NCBI GenBank assembly: GCA_030844895.1
Contig: CM061231.1
Coordinates: forward strand, 88,384,706 to 88,448,705
Direction of reading: 5' to 3'
Origin: Ambrosia x helenae
Taxonomy: Eukaryota; Streptophyta; Magnoliopsida; Asterales; Asteraceae
Length of the DNA: 64,000 nucleotides
Shown here: piece by piece, positions 35,000 through 45,711 of the stretch
How the letters are laid out: each line of letters begins with the position of its first letter
How positions within the stretch are numbered: position 1 is the stretch's first letter
The notes under the pieces: model-generated
Seen by the model: only the letters and a program-made list of their open reading frames with translations
Database searches by the model: none
What the model was told of the DNA's origin: nothing
Made by a program: the position numbers and the translations under genes

Positions 35000-36296
35000 C
35001 TCCCTCGTTTATTCATCCGATTCATGTTTACAGTATTTTTACCATCCATTTTGTTAATTTTTTTCTTTAAATAATGACGTATAATCAATATTAAATTGGA
35101 TTGTGTTAAATTCTGATTAAAAAACGTTAAAAAAATGTTTGCCTGTGCCAGGATTCGAACCCGAGTCCGTGGCGGGCTAAACCTTAACCACACCACACAA
35201 ACCACTACACCATTTGGTGTTCTGTGATGTTAATTAAAACCAATTAAACTTAAACCCTTTCAAGGTCCCTTAGTCAAACCTGAAAAGTCAAACGTAGTCT
35301 CCTAGTCAAGTCAAGTCAAAGTGTTAGTAAATATGGTCTCCTAGTCAAGTCAAAGTGTTAGTAAATATGGTCTTCTAGTCAAGTCAAAGTTGTTCCTAAA
35401 TTCTAGCCTAGTCAAAGTAGTCCCTAATTACAACTCCAAATTTTACACTATAAATACACTAGCCTACCATTCAACAATTTATACCATTAAAAAAAACATT
35501 ATTATCCCATTTCTCATATGCTAAAGTTTTCATCCGTCATTATCTCCTCTAGCTAGTTTAGAGTTTTCCAAGGCATTATTACTAAGTGTTTGCACGCTCA
35601 ATAAAACGCACGAACTCATTATGCACCTAAGGTGAGTTTACATAGCCCTTTTTTCTGTTTTACATTTTGGGGTGAAACATGTTTAAACATTTTATATACT
35701 ATCATTTACTCATTCTTACATTGCTGAAACTTGTGATTCAATTACACTATCATTTACTCATTCTATCATTTGACTGTAACAAAAAGACACAGTACAATCA
35801 TTAACATTGATCAAGCCGCCTGTTTAGATTATAGCGCTATAGGTCTGACAAACCCATCCCCCCGCATAAATTCAGGGATGATCGATAAGAGTAACAACAT
35901 TTAACTAACTTGCGAGTTAGTCATCAGTCGACACAAGGTTTGATTGTACAAAGACGCATTGTTACATGTCGGAATCATACTCTATCATCATACAACTGTG
36001 ATTGTTGTACAAACTATTGTTATCAATTATATTCAAAAACCTATGTATTCTCACCAACTTTTGTTGACCCAAATATTTTCAAACTTAACATGTTTTAGGT
36101 TCTACTTGCTTGAAGATTTGAATTAATGCTTGAAGATGTATGCATAGTGTTATTCATTTTGATGTACGAATTCTTGTAGAACAATTGTATGTAATTTATT
36201 TAAATCATTTAATGAAATTTATTATTCACCATGAGCTACTGAACAATCATCAATACGTGACATCCTGATGTTTCCGCCATCGGTTGGGGTGTTACA
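34946..36296 (+). repeat. 3' LTR of the second non-coding element
   Basis: TGTAACATCACAC...GGGGTGTTACA, 1351 bp, adjacent to the polypurine tract. Same features as the 5' LTR: TA microsatellite 34966-34996, tRNA-like segment 35151-35212, predicted intron 35632-36098. Confidence 0.9.
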
Positions 36297-36301
36297 CTTT
36301 A

Positions 36302-36356
36302 AAGTCAGATGTAAGTGAAAAATGAAAAATATGTGCCGAAAAATACAAAGAAACAC
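36302..36356 (-). other. Short tail between the copia pol stop and the inserted element
   Basis: Non-coding sequence after the pol stop. It continues the copia element, which resumes at 31331 on the other side of the insertion. Confidence 0.6.
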
Positions 36357-38046
36357 TTACAAATTTAGCATCCCATGCATGGATACTAACTTCTGAAATG
36401 TTGATGTGTCAAGGGGTTTAGTGAATATGTCAGCTATTTGATTAGCTATTGCTACATGCTTCACTTCAATCTTGCCTTTTTCATAGCAATCTCTTATGAA
36501 ATGATACCTGATTTCAATGTGTTTAGTCTTTGAAAACTGAACAGGATTTCGAATGATGCTAATGGCAGATTTGCTGTCTACAAGCAATGGTGTCTTGGTT
36601 TCTTTGATTCCATAATCAAGAAGTTGATATTGGAGCCATTGTATCTGTGATGTACAACATGCAGCTGCAATGTATTCAGCTTCAGCAGTTGAAGTTGCAA
36701 CAGATGTTTGTTTCTTTGATTGCCAGGACACTAGACAGTTTCCCAAGAATTGACAACCACCAGATGTTGATTTTCTTGACATTTTGCACCCTGCATAGTC
36801 ACTATCTAAAAATGCTGATAACTTGGTATTGCTTGAAGCAGGATACCAAATTCCAAGTGTTGGAGTTCCTTTCAGATATCTGAAAATTCTTTTGACTGCA
36901 ATGAGGTGTGATTCCCAAGGAGCTGATTAATATCTAGCACAGACAGATGTTGAAAACATAATATCTGGTCTAGAAGCAGTTAGATATAAAAGGGAACCTA
37001 TCATACATCTATACATGGTTTGATCAACCTGTTTTCCTTGATCATCTGGTTCAACTTGTGTGATTGGTGTCATGGGAGTGGAACATGATTTACAGTCTTG
37101 TAAAGAAAATTTGTTCAATAATTCTTTAACATATTTTGATTGATGTATAAAAGTTCCATTTGTTTGTTGTTTGATCTGCAGTCCCAGAAAGTATTGCAGT
37201 TCTCCCATTGTACTCATCTCAAATTTTGATTGCATGAGTTTCTTAAATTCATCACACAGTTTTGTGTTTGTTGAACCAAAAATGATATCATCAACATATA
37301 TTTGAACAAGTAAGACATGATTTCCAACATGTTTTATGAAAAGAGTTTTATCAATGGAGCCTCTTGTGAAGTTATTTTTGAGTAAAAAGTTTGAAAGTGT
37401 TTCATACCAGGCTCTTGGAGCCTGTTTGAGCCCATAAAGAGCTTTGTCTAGCTTGTACACCCACTCAGGATGAGAAGGATCCTCAAACCCAGGTGGCTGA
37501 CAGACATACACTTCCTCTTTTATTTTTTCCATACAAAAATGCACTCTTAACATCCATTTGATAAACTTTGATTTTGTTGGAAATGGCATAGGCCAGAAAT
37601 AACCTGATGGCTTCAAGCCTTGCAACTGGAGCAAAGGTTTAATCATAGTCAATTCCTTCTTCTTGAGAGTAACCTTGTACTACCAGTCTTGCCTTGTTCT
37701 TTATTATCATACCAGCTTCATCTTGTTTGTTCCTGAAAACCCATCTTGTGCCAATTGGTTGCTTGTTTGGTGGTAAGGGACAGATTTCCCAAACCTGTTG
37801 CTTTTTGAATTGAAGCAACTCATCATACATGGCTTGCACCCAATTGTTGTCTTTGAGGGCTTCTTGGTACTTCTTTGGTTCCAACTGTGAAATAAATGCT
37901 GAGAAGAGGCAAAAGTTGGAAAGCTGGTTTCTTGTAAGAACACCTGATGCAATATCACCCATGATTTGTTCAAGTGGATGATCTTTGTGTTCAATCAGTT
38001 GTTGTAAACCACTGACAGGTGTTGGTGGCTCGTGTTCATCAAACAA
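36357..38046 (-). pseudogene. pol: Copia pol remnant: reverse transcriptase and RNase H
   Basis: On the minus strand: W..AM.DEL.....VWE and GTRWVFRNKQDEAG (RT start), KIKEEVYVCQPPGFEDP, ALYGLKQAPRAWY, then the catalytic YVDD at about 37298-37287, and RNase H with STAEAEYIAAACC and ADIFTKPL near the end. Breaks: a frameshift near 37640-37600 and an in-frame stop near 36927. Integrase and protease are absent because the sequence jumps from gag to just upstream of RT near 38050-38100. Confidence 0.9.
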
Positions 38047-38060
38047 ATCACTGAGGTTTA

Positions 38061-38654
38061 TTATATCTGGTTCAACAGTTTCAATGTCTTCAGTAGTTGC
38101 AGGTGGTGAAGCAGATGTTTGAGTTTGTCCTTCAAAAATCTATGTAGCATAGATACAGTTGTGTAGGTCTGACCATTTAGTTTTAGCTCAGAAATTAAAG
38201 AGGAGAATCTTTCAAATTGTTGTGTTAAAGTTTCCCCATTAATGTGAGCAAAGGTTTCATACTGTTGAGCTAGGATTTCTCTGGTGTTGGCAATCACCTC
38301 TTCAGTTCCTCCAAACTGTTCTTTTAGGCAATCCCAAAGTTTTTTGGCACTTTCACAATGTAAAAGCCCAGAGTATATTTCATTGGAGAGTGCCATTGCC
38401 AACATTGAAAAAGCTTTAGCATCTAGCTCAAGTTTTAGGAAATCATCTCCAGTATAGTCTTTTGGTTCTTTTGGGTATTCCACTTTAGTTTCTAGATTAA
38501 CATTTACTGGTTTATGTGGACCATATATCACAGATTTCCAGCAACCTGTGTTGGTCTGTGATAAGGTATGTGCCATCCTCCTTTGCCAGATATTATATTC
38601 ATGTCTGACTAGCATAACAGGTTTATTGGCAGAACCAGTATTATGAGGATCCAT
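38061..38654 (-). pseudogene. gag: Copia gag, N-terminal part
   Basis: It starts MDPHNTGSANKPVML and contains LWDCLKEQFGGTEEV and ILAQQYETFAHINGETLTQQFERF, typical of the copia gag-polypeptide (UBN2-type) domain. It loses similarity after about 180 codons and ends at 38061; the zinc knuckle, protease and integrase are missing. The ATG is 160 bases from the LTR, as expected for the first gene. Confidence 0.83.
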
Positions 38655-38797
38655 TTTAAAGAGTATTGATTTGTCAGATATCTCTTTTAAGTGATGGATG
38701 TTGATAAAAAGTGAACTTTTAATCCTTTATTGGATATCAATAAGAGCCTGTGTTTGATTTTCAATGTGTTAAATTGATATGTGATCAGATAAACCAG

Positions 38798-38809
38798 ATG
38801 CTCTGATAC
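38798..38809 (-). other. Primer binding site (initiator tRNA-Met) of the copia element
   Basis: GCTCTGATACCA, the complement of TGGTATCAGAGC, lies 4 bases from the LTR start at 38814. Confidence 0.88.
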
Positions 38810-38813
38810 CAAT

Positions 38814-39473
38814 TGTTGGATCAGTATTTCAACTCTTTGTATGAACTTGCTAGTTGACACTTAAGTGTTTAGCAAGTTCTTTATCAGTTTAGCATAGCGG
38901 AATTATTACTCCCCCTGAATGTTTGAGAAACTATTAATGATAAGTATTTATTGAGAATCTAAGTATTGAATGAGAATGAACACTTAAACAGATTCTCAAT
39001 AAATGAAATGGAAATAACAATAATAAGCTTTGAAGGATTTCTTGTATTAAAATCAATGTCTAAAACAGAGGGATGAACCCTTCTATTTATAGACCTTACA
39101 AATACATGAATCTTGCCAAAAAGCAAGTTCAGAAACAAGTTGCAACAAGTTGCAATCTTAGAACTCGTAAAACAGCTAAAAGTAATACTAAACAATTAAA
39201 CTACTGATACAAAAGGCGGTGGAAAAGATCTTCTAACAAATGCTGATGAATGACAAACTACTGATGAGTAGTTTGTCTTCAGTAATTCTTCAGTAGAAAT
39301 GTCTGGTTTGAACTTCAAAACTTCTGATGCATTTCTTCTTCAGTACTTGTGGAATTTCTTCTTCAGTAGTTTAGTCTTCTTTCTTTAGTAGTTCTATACT
39401 TAGAATAATTTGACAGAAGTGAATTAGACTTAGGTTTGCAAAAGTGGTTTCACCAATCCTTTTTGTCCTAACA
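38814..39473 (-). repeat. 5' LTR of the copia element
   Basis: TGTTGGATCAG...GTCCTAACA, 660 bp, closely matching 26735-27429. AAACA follows at 39474-39478. Confidence 0.9.
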
Positions 39474-39478
39474 AAACA

Positions 39479-39674
39479 CGACTTATGCGAATTTCCTACT
39501 CTAGGGAAATTAACTCCGTCAACCTTGTTAACTAAACAAGGCTTAAACAATTATACGAGACTAACTCGATTAGTGCCTTGAACTAGTACATACTTAACGA
39601 AATATGGGAGGGGTTAAAAGTGCCAAATAACCAAATTGAGTTTGGTTGAATACTTATAAAGAAAAAAAGAAGAA

Positions 39675-39712
<38 letters not shown>

Positions 39713-41848
39713 TCTTGAAATGGATCCATACACCTCCCAAAACACACACTTAAGCTCAAACTCAAGAACAAGTTCAAATCAAGGATGAAATCAAGAGGCT
39801 TTTGTGTGCATTAGCCCTAAAACGAATCTTCCAAGCCTAATACACACTAAGGTAACCTTTTATTTGACTAAATTTAATGGTATGTTTATGCTTGGGTGTG
39901 ATGAAACTCATGGATTGTTATAAAAACGTGAATTAAGGGCTTGTAATGGTTACTCTAGTATGAGGAAACCATAATACGTGTTAATTTGTGTGTGTTAAGC
40001 AAAATCTTTGTGTGAAGATTATATCTTTGTAACTCTTGTTATAAAGTTAAATGGGTTTCTTGGTGGATTGGTAGGAACCACCTTTAAACCATGACATACT
40101 AGCTTTAGTAAATGACAAGCTATGATTAAGATGTTTATAGGAATGCTAGACATGTTAATCTTGGTTAAGGATGGATCCATGAGGTCCCCAAGTCTTAAAA
40201 TTAAAGCTAGGAAAATCACGCCTACCAAGTGTTTGATAAAATGCCTCAATGAAACTCGATTTCACTTGGGCATAGATAATTTGTGAAAACTTGTATATTG
40301 GTGAAACATGACCAAAAATGCGTGTAGACAAGTAAAGATGAGGTTCTAACAACCTAAGTGATCATTCACCTCATAGGTGTGGATACAAGAGACTTTAGAT
40401 AGCCAAGGAGTCTCGGGTTGAGGTAAAGAGGAAGCACGCATAAGGTAAGTCACTCGATGACTTAATTCTTAATATGTCTCTAGTATGTTTATATGCTTAA
40501 TTATACCTTTGTATATGCATTTGGGGAAATTAGACATTGTAATGTCACAAAAAGAAGCATAAATACGATACACGATTCATAGAAGATGGCCATAGATGAA
40601 GGATGTTAATATCCCAATTAGACTATCGGGTCAATTGGGTAAAACTGCTAGATAGAGAATAGCTTAGGCCAAGAGTTAACCTTGAGCCGGTAACGAATTT
40701 GTGCTAGTTGCTTGAGTGTATTCATGGGCTCAATGTTATCTACCTCAAGCTAGTCTAGAAGCAAAAAGGGCGCGAGCCAAGGTAAGTCATATATATGACT
40801 TTGTAGGATATGTATATACATATATGCTCACGTTAGGTGTATAAATCGTGGGTATATCTTTAGATGAGATGAGATTGTGATTTCCAAGGGTCATAAGAAA
40901 ACATCGTGTTTAGAACCCGTTGTAAGTCATAGAGACCGAGCGAACAAGATCGAGAGAAATGGCACATGTGGCCACGGACACGAGGCATCGCAAACCCGGT
41001 ATAAATGACTTGGGCGGAGGTCACCTAGTCGAGTTGAGGCTTGATAAGCATAGAAAAATCATTACTAGGCCTTGGAAATCATAATATCTTAAAAACTTGG
41101 CTGTATACAAAAGTTAACGGGTCAACATATTGATGGACATATAATTCAGGGTTCTTGGGTTAGAAACCGAACAAGGAAATCAAATATACATCTAATCATG
41201 TTTGTATTAGGCACAAGAACCCTTAAACGTGTCCCTGGAAGACCCGGGAGCAGTTCTAGACGGACCCAAAAGGGGCAGCTTGGTGCTTAAACATTTCATA
41301 CCTTGCAGGATTTGGTGTAGGATACGCCACTTGTGGAGTTGCCTACGCCAATTTCCTACGCCAATGGCGTAGGATACGCCAATGTCAGGTTGCCCGAGCT
41401 AATTTCTGCTGTCCTACGCCACCAGATGCCATCTCCCTACGCCAATAGCGTAGGATACGCCAAAAATGGCGTAGGATACGCCAAATCAGCCAAAATTCAT
41501 TTTTTTGGTATTTTGCATCTAAATACAATCATAATAACATATTTATGGGTTGTCTAACTGTGATAAACCCTTAGGTACTCAGCTACATGAACCGGATGAT
41601 GATCGAGGCTTATTTGAAGAACCGAACATGCTTAACTCGTCCGTTTCCGCAATGTTTTGATAAACTTATGAAGATACTTGGTTATTTTGTAATATGCTAA
41701 GCCGTAACTATAATTTAGGATGTTTGTACTAATCAATGTCGCTTTTGGATGTTAATGCGTTAAAGTAAACTATGAAATGTTTTAGCTTTCCAAGTACAAA
41801 CCAAGTATATTATCGTTTAATTACCCTTATTATGGGTAGGGTATTACA
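39479..41848 (+). repeat. Main part of the solo LTR (TGTAACACCCCAAAATC family)
   Basis: It continues the LTR begun at 26656. It has a CA microsatellite at 39680-39708, two strong splice donors (AAG|GTAAGT at 40445 and 40782), an acceptor CTTGCAG|G ending at 41308, and a cluster of GGCGTAGGATACGCC-type inverted repeats at 41313-41483. No supported coding sequence. Confidence 0.78.
41313..41483 (+). repeat. Cluster of GGCGTAGGATACGCC / CCTACGCCA motifs
   Basis: About eight copies of GGCGTAGG, CCTACGCC or GGATACGCC on both strands lie in 170 bases. The full word GGCGTAGGATACGCC is an imperfect palindrome and occurs three times. I find it nowhere else in the window. Confidence 0.85.
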
Positions 41849-42760
41849 TAGGGGGTATCTCTACATGCCTAGCTCCACAAAACCAATAAACAAACTTCAA
41901 ATAAAATCAATACCAACACACATATATCAAATTCAACAATAAAAGTTAAAATCATGTAATTCTACACATCAAAATTTAAAACCAAAAATCATTAAATACT
42001 GCATAAAACGTGTCTAGTTCATAAGCCTAAATAACCATGGAAGTCTAGTTCATAGTTATAATCAGAAACCAAGATTCAAAGTTAATAAAAAAACAATTTC
42101 ATCATGTCTCTAAATAATTAAAAACGATAAAACAAACCCCCGGGTCTTCGTATGATATATCTTTAGTGCACCGGAACCTTCTCCATCTCCAATCCTGCTG
42201 TTGACGACTGCTGCTTCTTTCCTTGGCGGCTGTTATGATTTTTCTCTCAAATAATATGACTTTGAAGATAATATATATCGATCCTCCTATAATATTGCCG
42301 TCCAAATAATATGTTTCATAATATCCCCTAATGTTGATTAGGGTCTTCAAGTCAACTCCTTGGGCCTTACGTGACTTGTTGACATTATCATTCTTTTTAT
42401 ATATATAGATTATTATTATAGTTATTATTATTATTATTATTATTATTATAACTTCGTGCTCTTGACTCGGGTAATCTGGACTTGACCAAAGTTGCTGGTT
42501 TACGCTCCAACATCCATAAACACATGATCTCAAGTGTTCGTGTCTCAATTAAAATTCTTTCTTTTTGAGCTCATTTTCCACGAACACCTATAAAATAATA
42601 AAATAAATAAATAAGTACTAAAAACTAATAAAAACTATACAATGATAAAAAAAATAGACAAACAAACGAATACACGCCTAAAACTACAAAAAACTATATG
42701 CAAAAGACTTAATTATAACTCAAAATACATAGGAGAATAGATGTGTTTTACGACACATCA
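41849..42760 (-). repeat. 5' LTR of the minus-strand Athila-like element, right piece
   Basis: It resumes after the solo LTR with TAGGGGGTATCTC and ends TTTTACGACACATCA at 42760. It keeps the empty site for the Helitron-like insertion (ATATCAAATTCAAC, 41931-41944) and a short ATT repeat (42424-42449). Confidence 0.88.
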
Positions 42761-43920
42761 ATATTCACCATAACTAATATTTTAATAAATGTAAACTGAA
42801 AATTTACATATAAGTCAATTATGTTATTATAACCATCTATTTAAATTATTAATATAAATATTATCATTATGTTCAATGTCCTAATAATAACTTTCGTATA
42901 GAAACCTACTGTAAGTTCAAGTTATACAATATTTCATGAGTTGTAAACGGATGTTATCAAACAACTGTGACCAATTACAATTTTCATCTAAAGAATGATG
43001 TCACCAGAGTTTTGAAATAGACTTTGCAAAACTTAACTTGTAATCAATATCTAACAAAATTTCAAATCCATAATTACAAACAGTCGTCACAGCCCTAAAA
43101 GTCTTTGATGAGCACTGTACAAACGAAGGATCTAGATATAAATATACCATAAGTTTAAACATTATTGTTTTTGATATTAATTAAACAATTAAAACTATTG
43201 TTCTTACAAATGATTCGAAGTCTTTTATTGTTCCTATAACTTTAAATATATATTTTATGACAATAAAAATTTTAGAAAAATATCACCATCTATAAAACGT
43301 GTAATTATAGTTTTTATTGACGACTTATTATGTTTTAAATAAATAATATTTCCATGACAAACTATTTTAAAAAATGACATGAAATATACTCACTGTAACT
43401 AATATTTTAATATATGTAAACTGAATATTTACATATCTGTCAATTATGTTATTATAACCATCTATTTAAATTACAAATATAAATATTATCATTATGTTCA
43501 ATGTCCTAATAATTACTTTGGTATAGAAACCTACTCTAAGTTCAAGTTATACAATATTTCATGAGTTGTTAATGGATGTTATCAAACAACTATGATAAAT
43601 TACAATTTTCAACTAAAGAATGACGTCACCAGAGTTTTAAAACAGACTTTGCAGAACTTAACTTGTAATCAATATCTAACAAAATAACTATAAATTTAAA
43701 CTAGATCATTCTTTTCAAATTCATAATTACAAACAGTCGTCACAGCCCAAAAAGTCTTTGATGAGCACTGTATAAACGAAGGATCTAGATGGAAAGATAC
43801 CATAAATTTAAACATTATTATTTTTTATATTAATTAATGATTAAAACTATTGTTCTTACAAATGATTTGAGGTCTTTTATTGTTCCTATAACTTTAAATA
43901 TATATTTTATGACAATAAAA
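42761..43920. repeat. Satellite array, block 3
   Basis: It continues the monomer interrupted at 19286; further monomer starts at about 42951 and 43571. Interrupted at 43920 by the solo LTR. No coding sequence. Confidence 0.88.
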
Positions 43921-44283
43921 TGTGACACACCCGACATGTTCAGCTTAAACATTTTGGTAAAACATAAGTCTACCTTAGCGAAAAAAATTTATAAAGAAGA
44001 CTTAAATGGTTCAGTTGAGTCGGGTCAGGTTAGGATTGTCCAGGGTTCCATGATCTGGGGGATCATTGGGAGTTGTTTTGTGAATACACTAGTCTTGGGT
44101 CCCGTTGTTGGTTAAATACATTGATACACACACGTGACATAATATGAAAATACGTGCTTCAAAGTGTAAACATGATTTTACATGCTTCTATATGCTTAAC
44201 ATATGTTAGGATTGCATGTTCATGTGTTAGGATATGCTAAAACGCGTTTAAACGACAAAACTGGAAAATCTGGAAAACATAGG

Positions 44284-44394
44284 TATTGGTTCGACCTATA
44301 GGGGGGTCGAACCTGAGATTAGAGATCAACAAAAAGATCATTCGATCTTATGGACTCTCATTCGACCCATACAGGAGGTCAAATGAGGCCTTAG
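44284..44394 (+). repeat. GGTCGAA motif cluster upstream of the TATA box
   Basis: GGTTCGACC, GGTCGAACC, TTCGATC, TTCGACC and AGGTCAAA occur within 110 bases and end at TATAAA (44395). A second run of about a dozen GGTCGAA words lies at 45190-45445. Confidence 0.8.
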
Positions 44395-45189
44395 TATAAA
44401 TATCACACTTTGTCATTTTTCATCATTTTACAAACCCTAGGCGCCTCTAAACACTCTCTTTTGATTTTAATCACTGGGGAATGAGTTTTTGCTCTCGTTT
44501 TTCATAATTTAACCTACAAACATCATCTAATCAAATATCTAAGGTGTGTTCTTGATCCAAAACCCTTTTTAAAGCATTTTGATTCGTTTTCATCTAACCC
44601 CAAATGTCCAGATCTATTCAAAGGCGGTTTTTTTAATTAAAAACCTTCCAAACATCTTTCTAAACGAAACCTTATCATTAAACATGAGTTTTCATATCAA
44701 TAAACATATATTATGGTGTATTATGTTATATTATGAATTGTTTGATGATTAACTGTTATTTAGATGATAGAAACATGATCTAGGGCTGCTATTGGCATTA
44801 GTTTATGGTTATCTTAGGTTACAATTGGGTGAATGTTGATGATATGTCTAGTTTGAGGATTTTTGATAAATCTAGGGCTTAATGCATGTTGTTATTATTG
44901 ATAAAACTATTGAGGGTTTTCATACACACGTTAAACTGAGCATTTTGAGATGATTATGAAAGGATTTTGAAATGTTTCCAAATTGGGTAAAGTTTTCATG
45001 CATGATGTGACAATTTCATAATTTTACCATTTTGGGTAAGTGTTAAAACGGAATTATTTTGTAGAAAAATTAGTTGGGTTTTGTGGGGATATGTTATTCA
45101 TACGTGACTGCTGTGTTTCATGTTGTTTCGTAATGTTTTCAGCTTGCTTTGGTGTGATTGGGTGCGTTTTAGAACTTTATCAGTTGTTG

Positions 45190-45445
45190 GGGTCGAACCA
45201 GGATTCCTTCGCCTAGTCGTGGGGTCGAAGGAAGGTCTCTGGGGTCGAACCAGAGACTGGCAGGTCTAACCAGACTTGAATTGGGTCGAACGAACATGAT
45301 TTAGGTCGAATTAACACATGTTAAGGTCGAAGGAACATGTGTTAAGGTCGAAGGAACATAGCTTAGGTCGAATGAACTTGTATGAGGGTTGAAGGAACCT
45401 CGTGAGGGTCGAACCAAGGTTCCTTGGGGTCGAATGAGACCCCAG
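45190..45445 (+). repeat. Second GGTCGAA motif cluster
   Basis: GGTCGAAC/GGTCGAAGG alternate with GAACATG-like words at irregular 15- to 30-base spacing. An ORF on the minus strand here only reflects the repeat. Confidence 0.8.
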
Positions 45446-45711
45446 AAACACTAATTCTACCATATCTTTTCCTGTGTGTGATTTTTGATACAAACTAAGT
45501 GTTTTATGCTTGAACCTTATGTGTAATATATGTGTACTTGATTAGTTTATGTAATGGATCACCAACGGGATGTCGAGTCAGTCTAGTGTGTCGGTTGAAC
45601 AGTCAAACATGTTTTCAAACATACTTAGTCACGATCTGGACAATCGGGGACTAAATAACCTTATGGTTATTAGTCAAAACACTTATGTGAACTTTTATGA
45701 TAGATCTCCGG

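Larger units (their letters stand above)
31332..36296 (+). mobile_element. Second non-coding LTR retrotransposon (LARD-like), plus strand
   Basis: Perfect target duplication CTTTA at 31327-31331 and 36297-36301. LTRs 31332-32682 and 34946-36296 are both 1351 bp. The primer site TGGTATCAGAGC (32686-32697) and polypurine tract AAAGTAGGGGAGAC (34932-34945) set the plus orientation. The interior (2263 bp) lacks gag and pol. Its LTR end, primer region and interior match the element at 9960-18821, but the first halves of the LTRs are unrelated. Confidence 0.9.
26735..39473 (-). mobile_element. Ty1/copia LTR retrotransposon, minus strand, internally deleted and interrupted
   Basis: Target duplication AAACA lies at 26730-26734 and 39474-39478. 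The LTRs are 26735-27429 and 38814-39473. The primer site for tRNA-Met is at 38798-38809 and the complement of a polypurine tract (CTCCCCCTGG) at 27430. On the minus strand come gag, RT/RNase H and a long region of further ORFs. Protease and integrase are missing. A second LTR element (31332-36296) sits between RNase H and the downstream ORFs. The extra ORFs after pol suggest the SIRE/Maximus group, not proven. Confidence 0.88.
26656..41848 (+). mobile_element. Solo LTR (TGTAACACCCCAAAATC family), split by a copia element
   Basis: TGTAACACCCC at 26656 and GGGTATTACA at 41848 bound a single LTR with near-matching target duplications TTGGG (26651-26655) and TAGGG (41849-41853). Its own sequence is 26656-26734 plus 39479-41848, about 2.45 kb. 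I find no primer site, polypurine tract or pol in it, so it reads as a solo LTR. Confidence 0.78.
19287..42760 (-). mobile_element. Non-autonomous Athila-like LTR retrotransposon, minus strand, interrupted by nested insertions
   Basis: It is flanked by ATAGT (19282-19286) and ATATT (42761-42765); the uninterrupted satellite reads ATACT there, so each copy has one change. LTRs begin TGATGTGTGTAAATG and end TTTTACGACACATCA on the plus strand. A tRNA-Asp primer site (25849-25866) and the complement of a polypurine tract (22440-22455) set the minus orientation. The interior (22440-25872) has a gag-like ORF but no pol. It is the same family as the element at 57720-64000. Confidence 0.88.

Noticed and set aside
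39583..39777. Minus-strand ORF with Val/Cys repeats
   Set aside because: It is the CA microsatellite at 39680-39708.
45311..45493. ORF in the GGTCGAA cluster with repeats such as CSFDLN
   Set aside because: The repeat itself creates the open frame; no homologue or start context.
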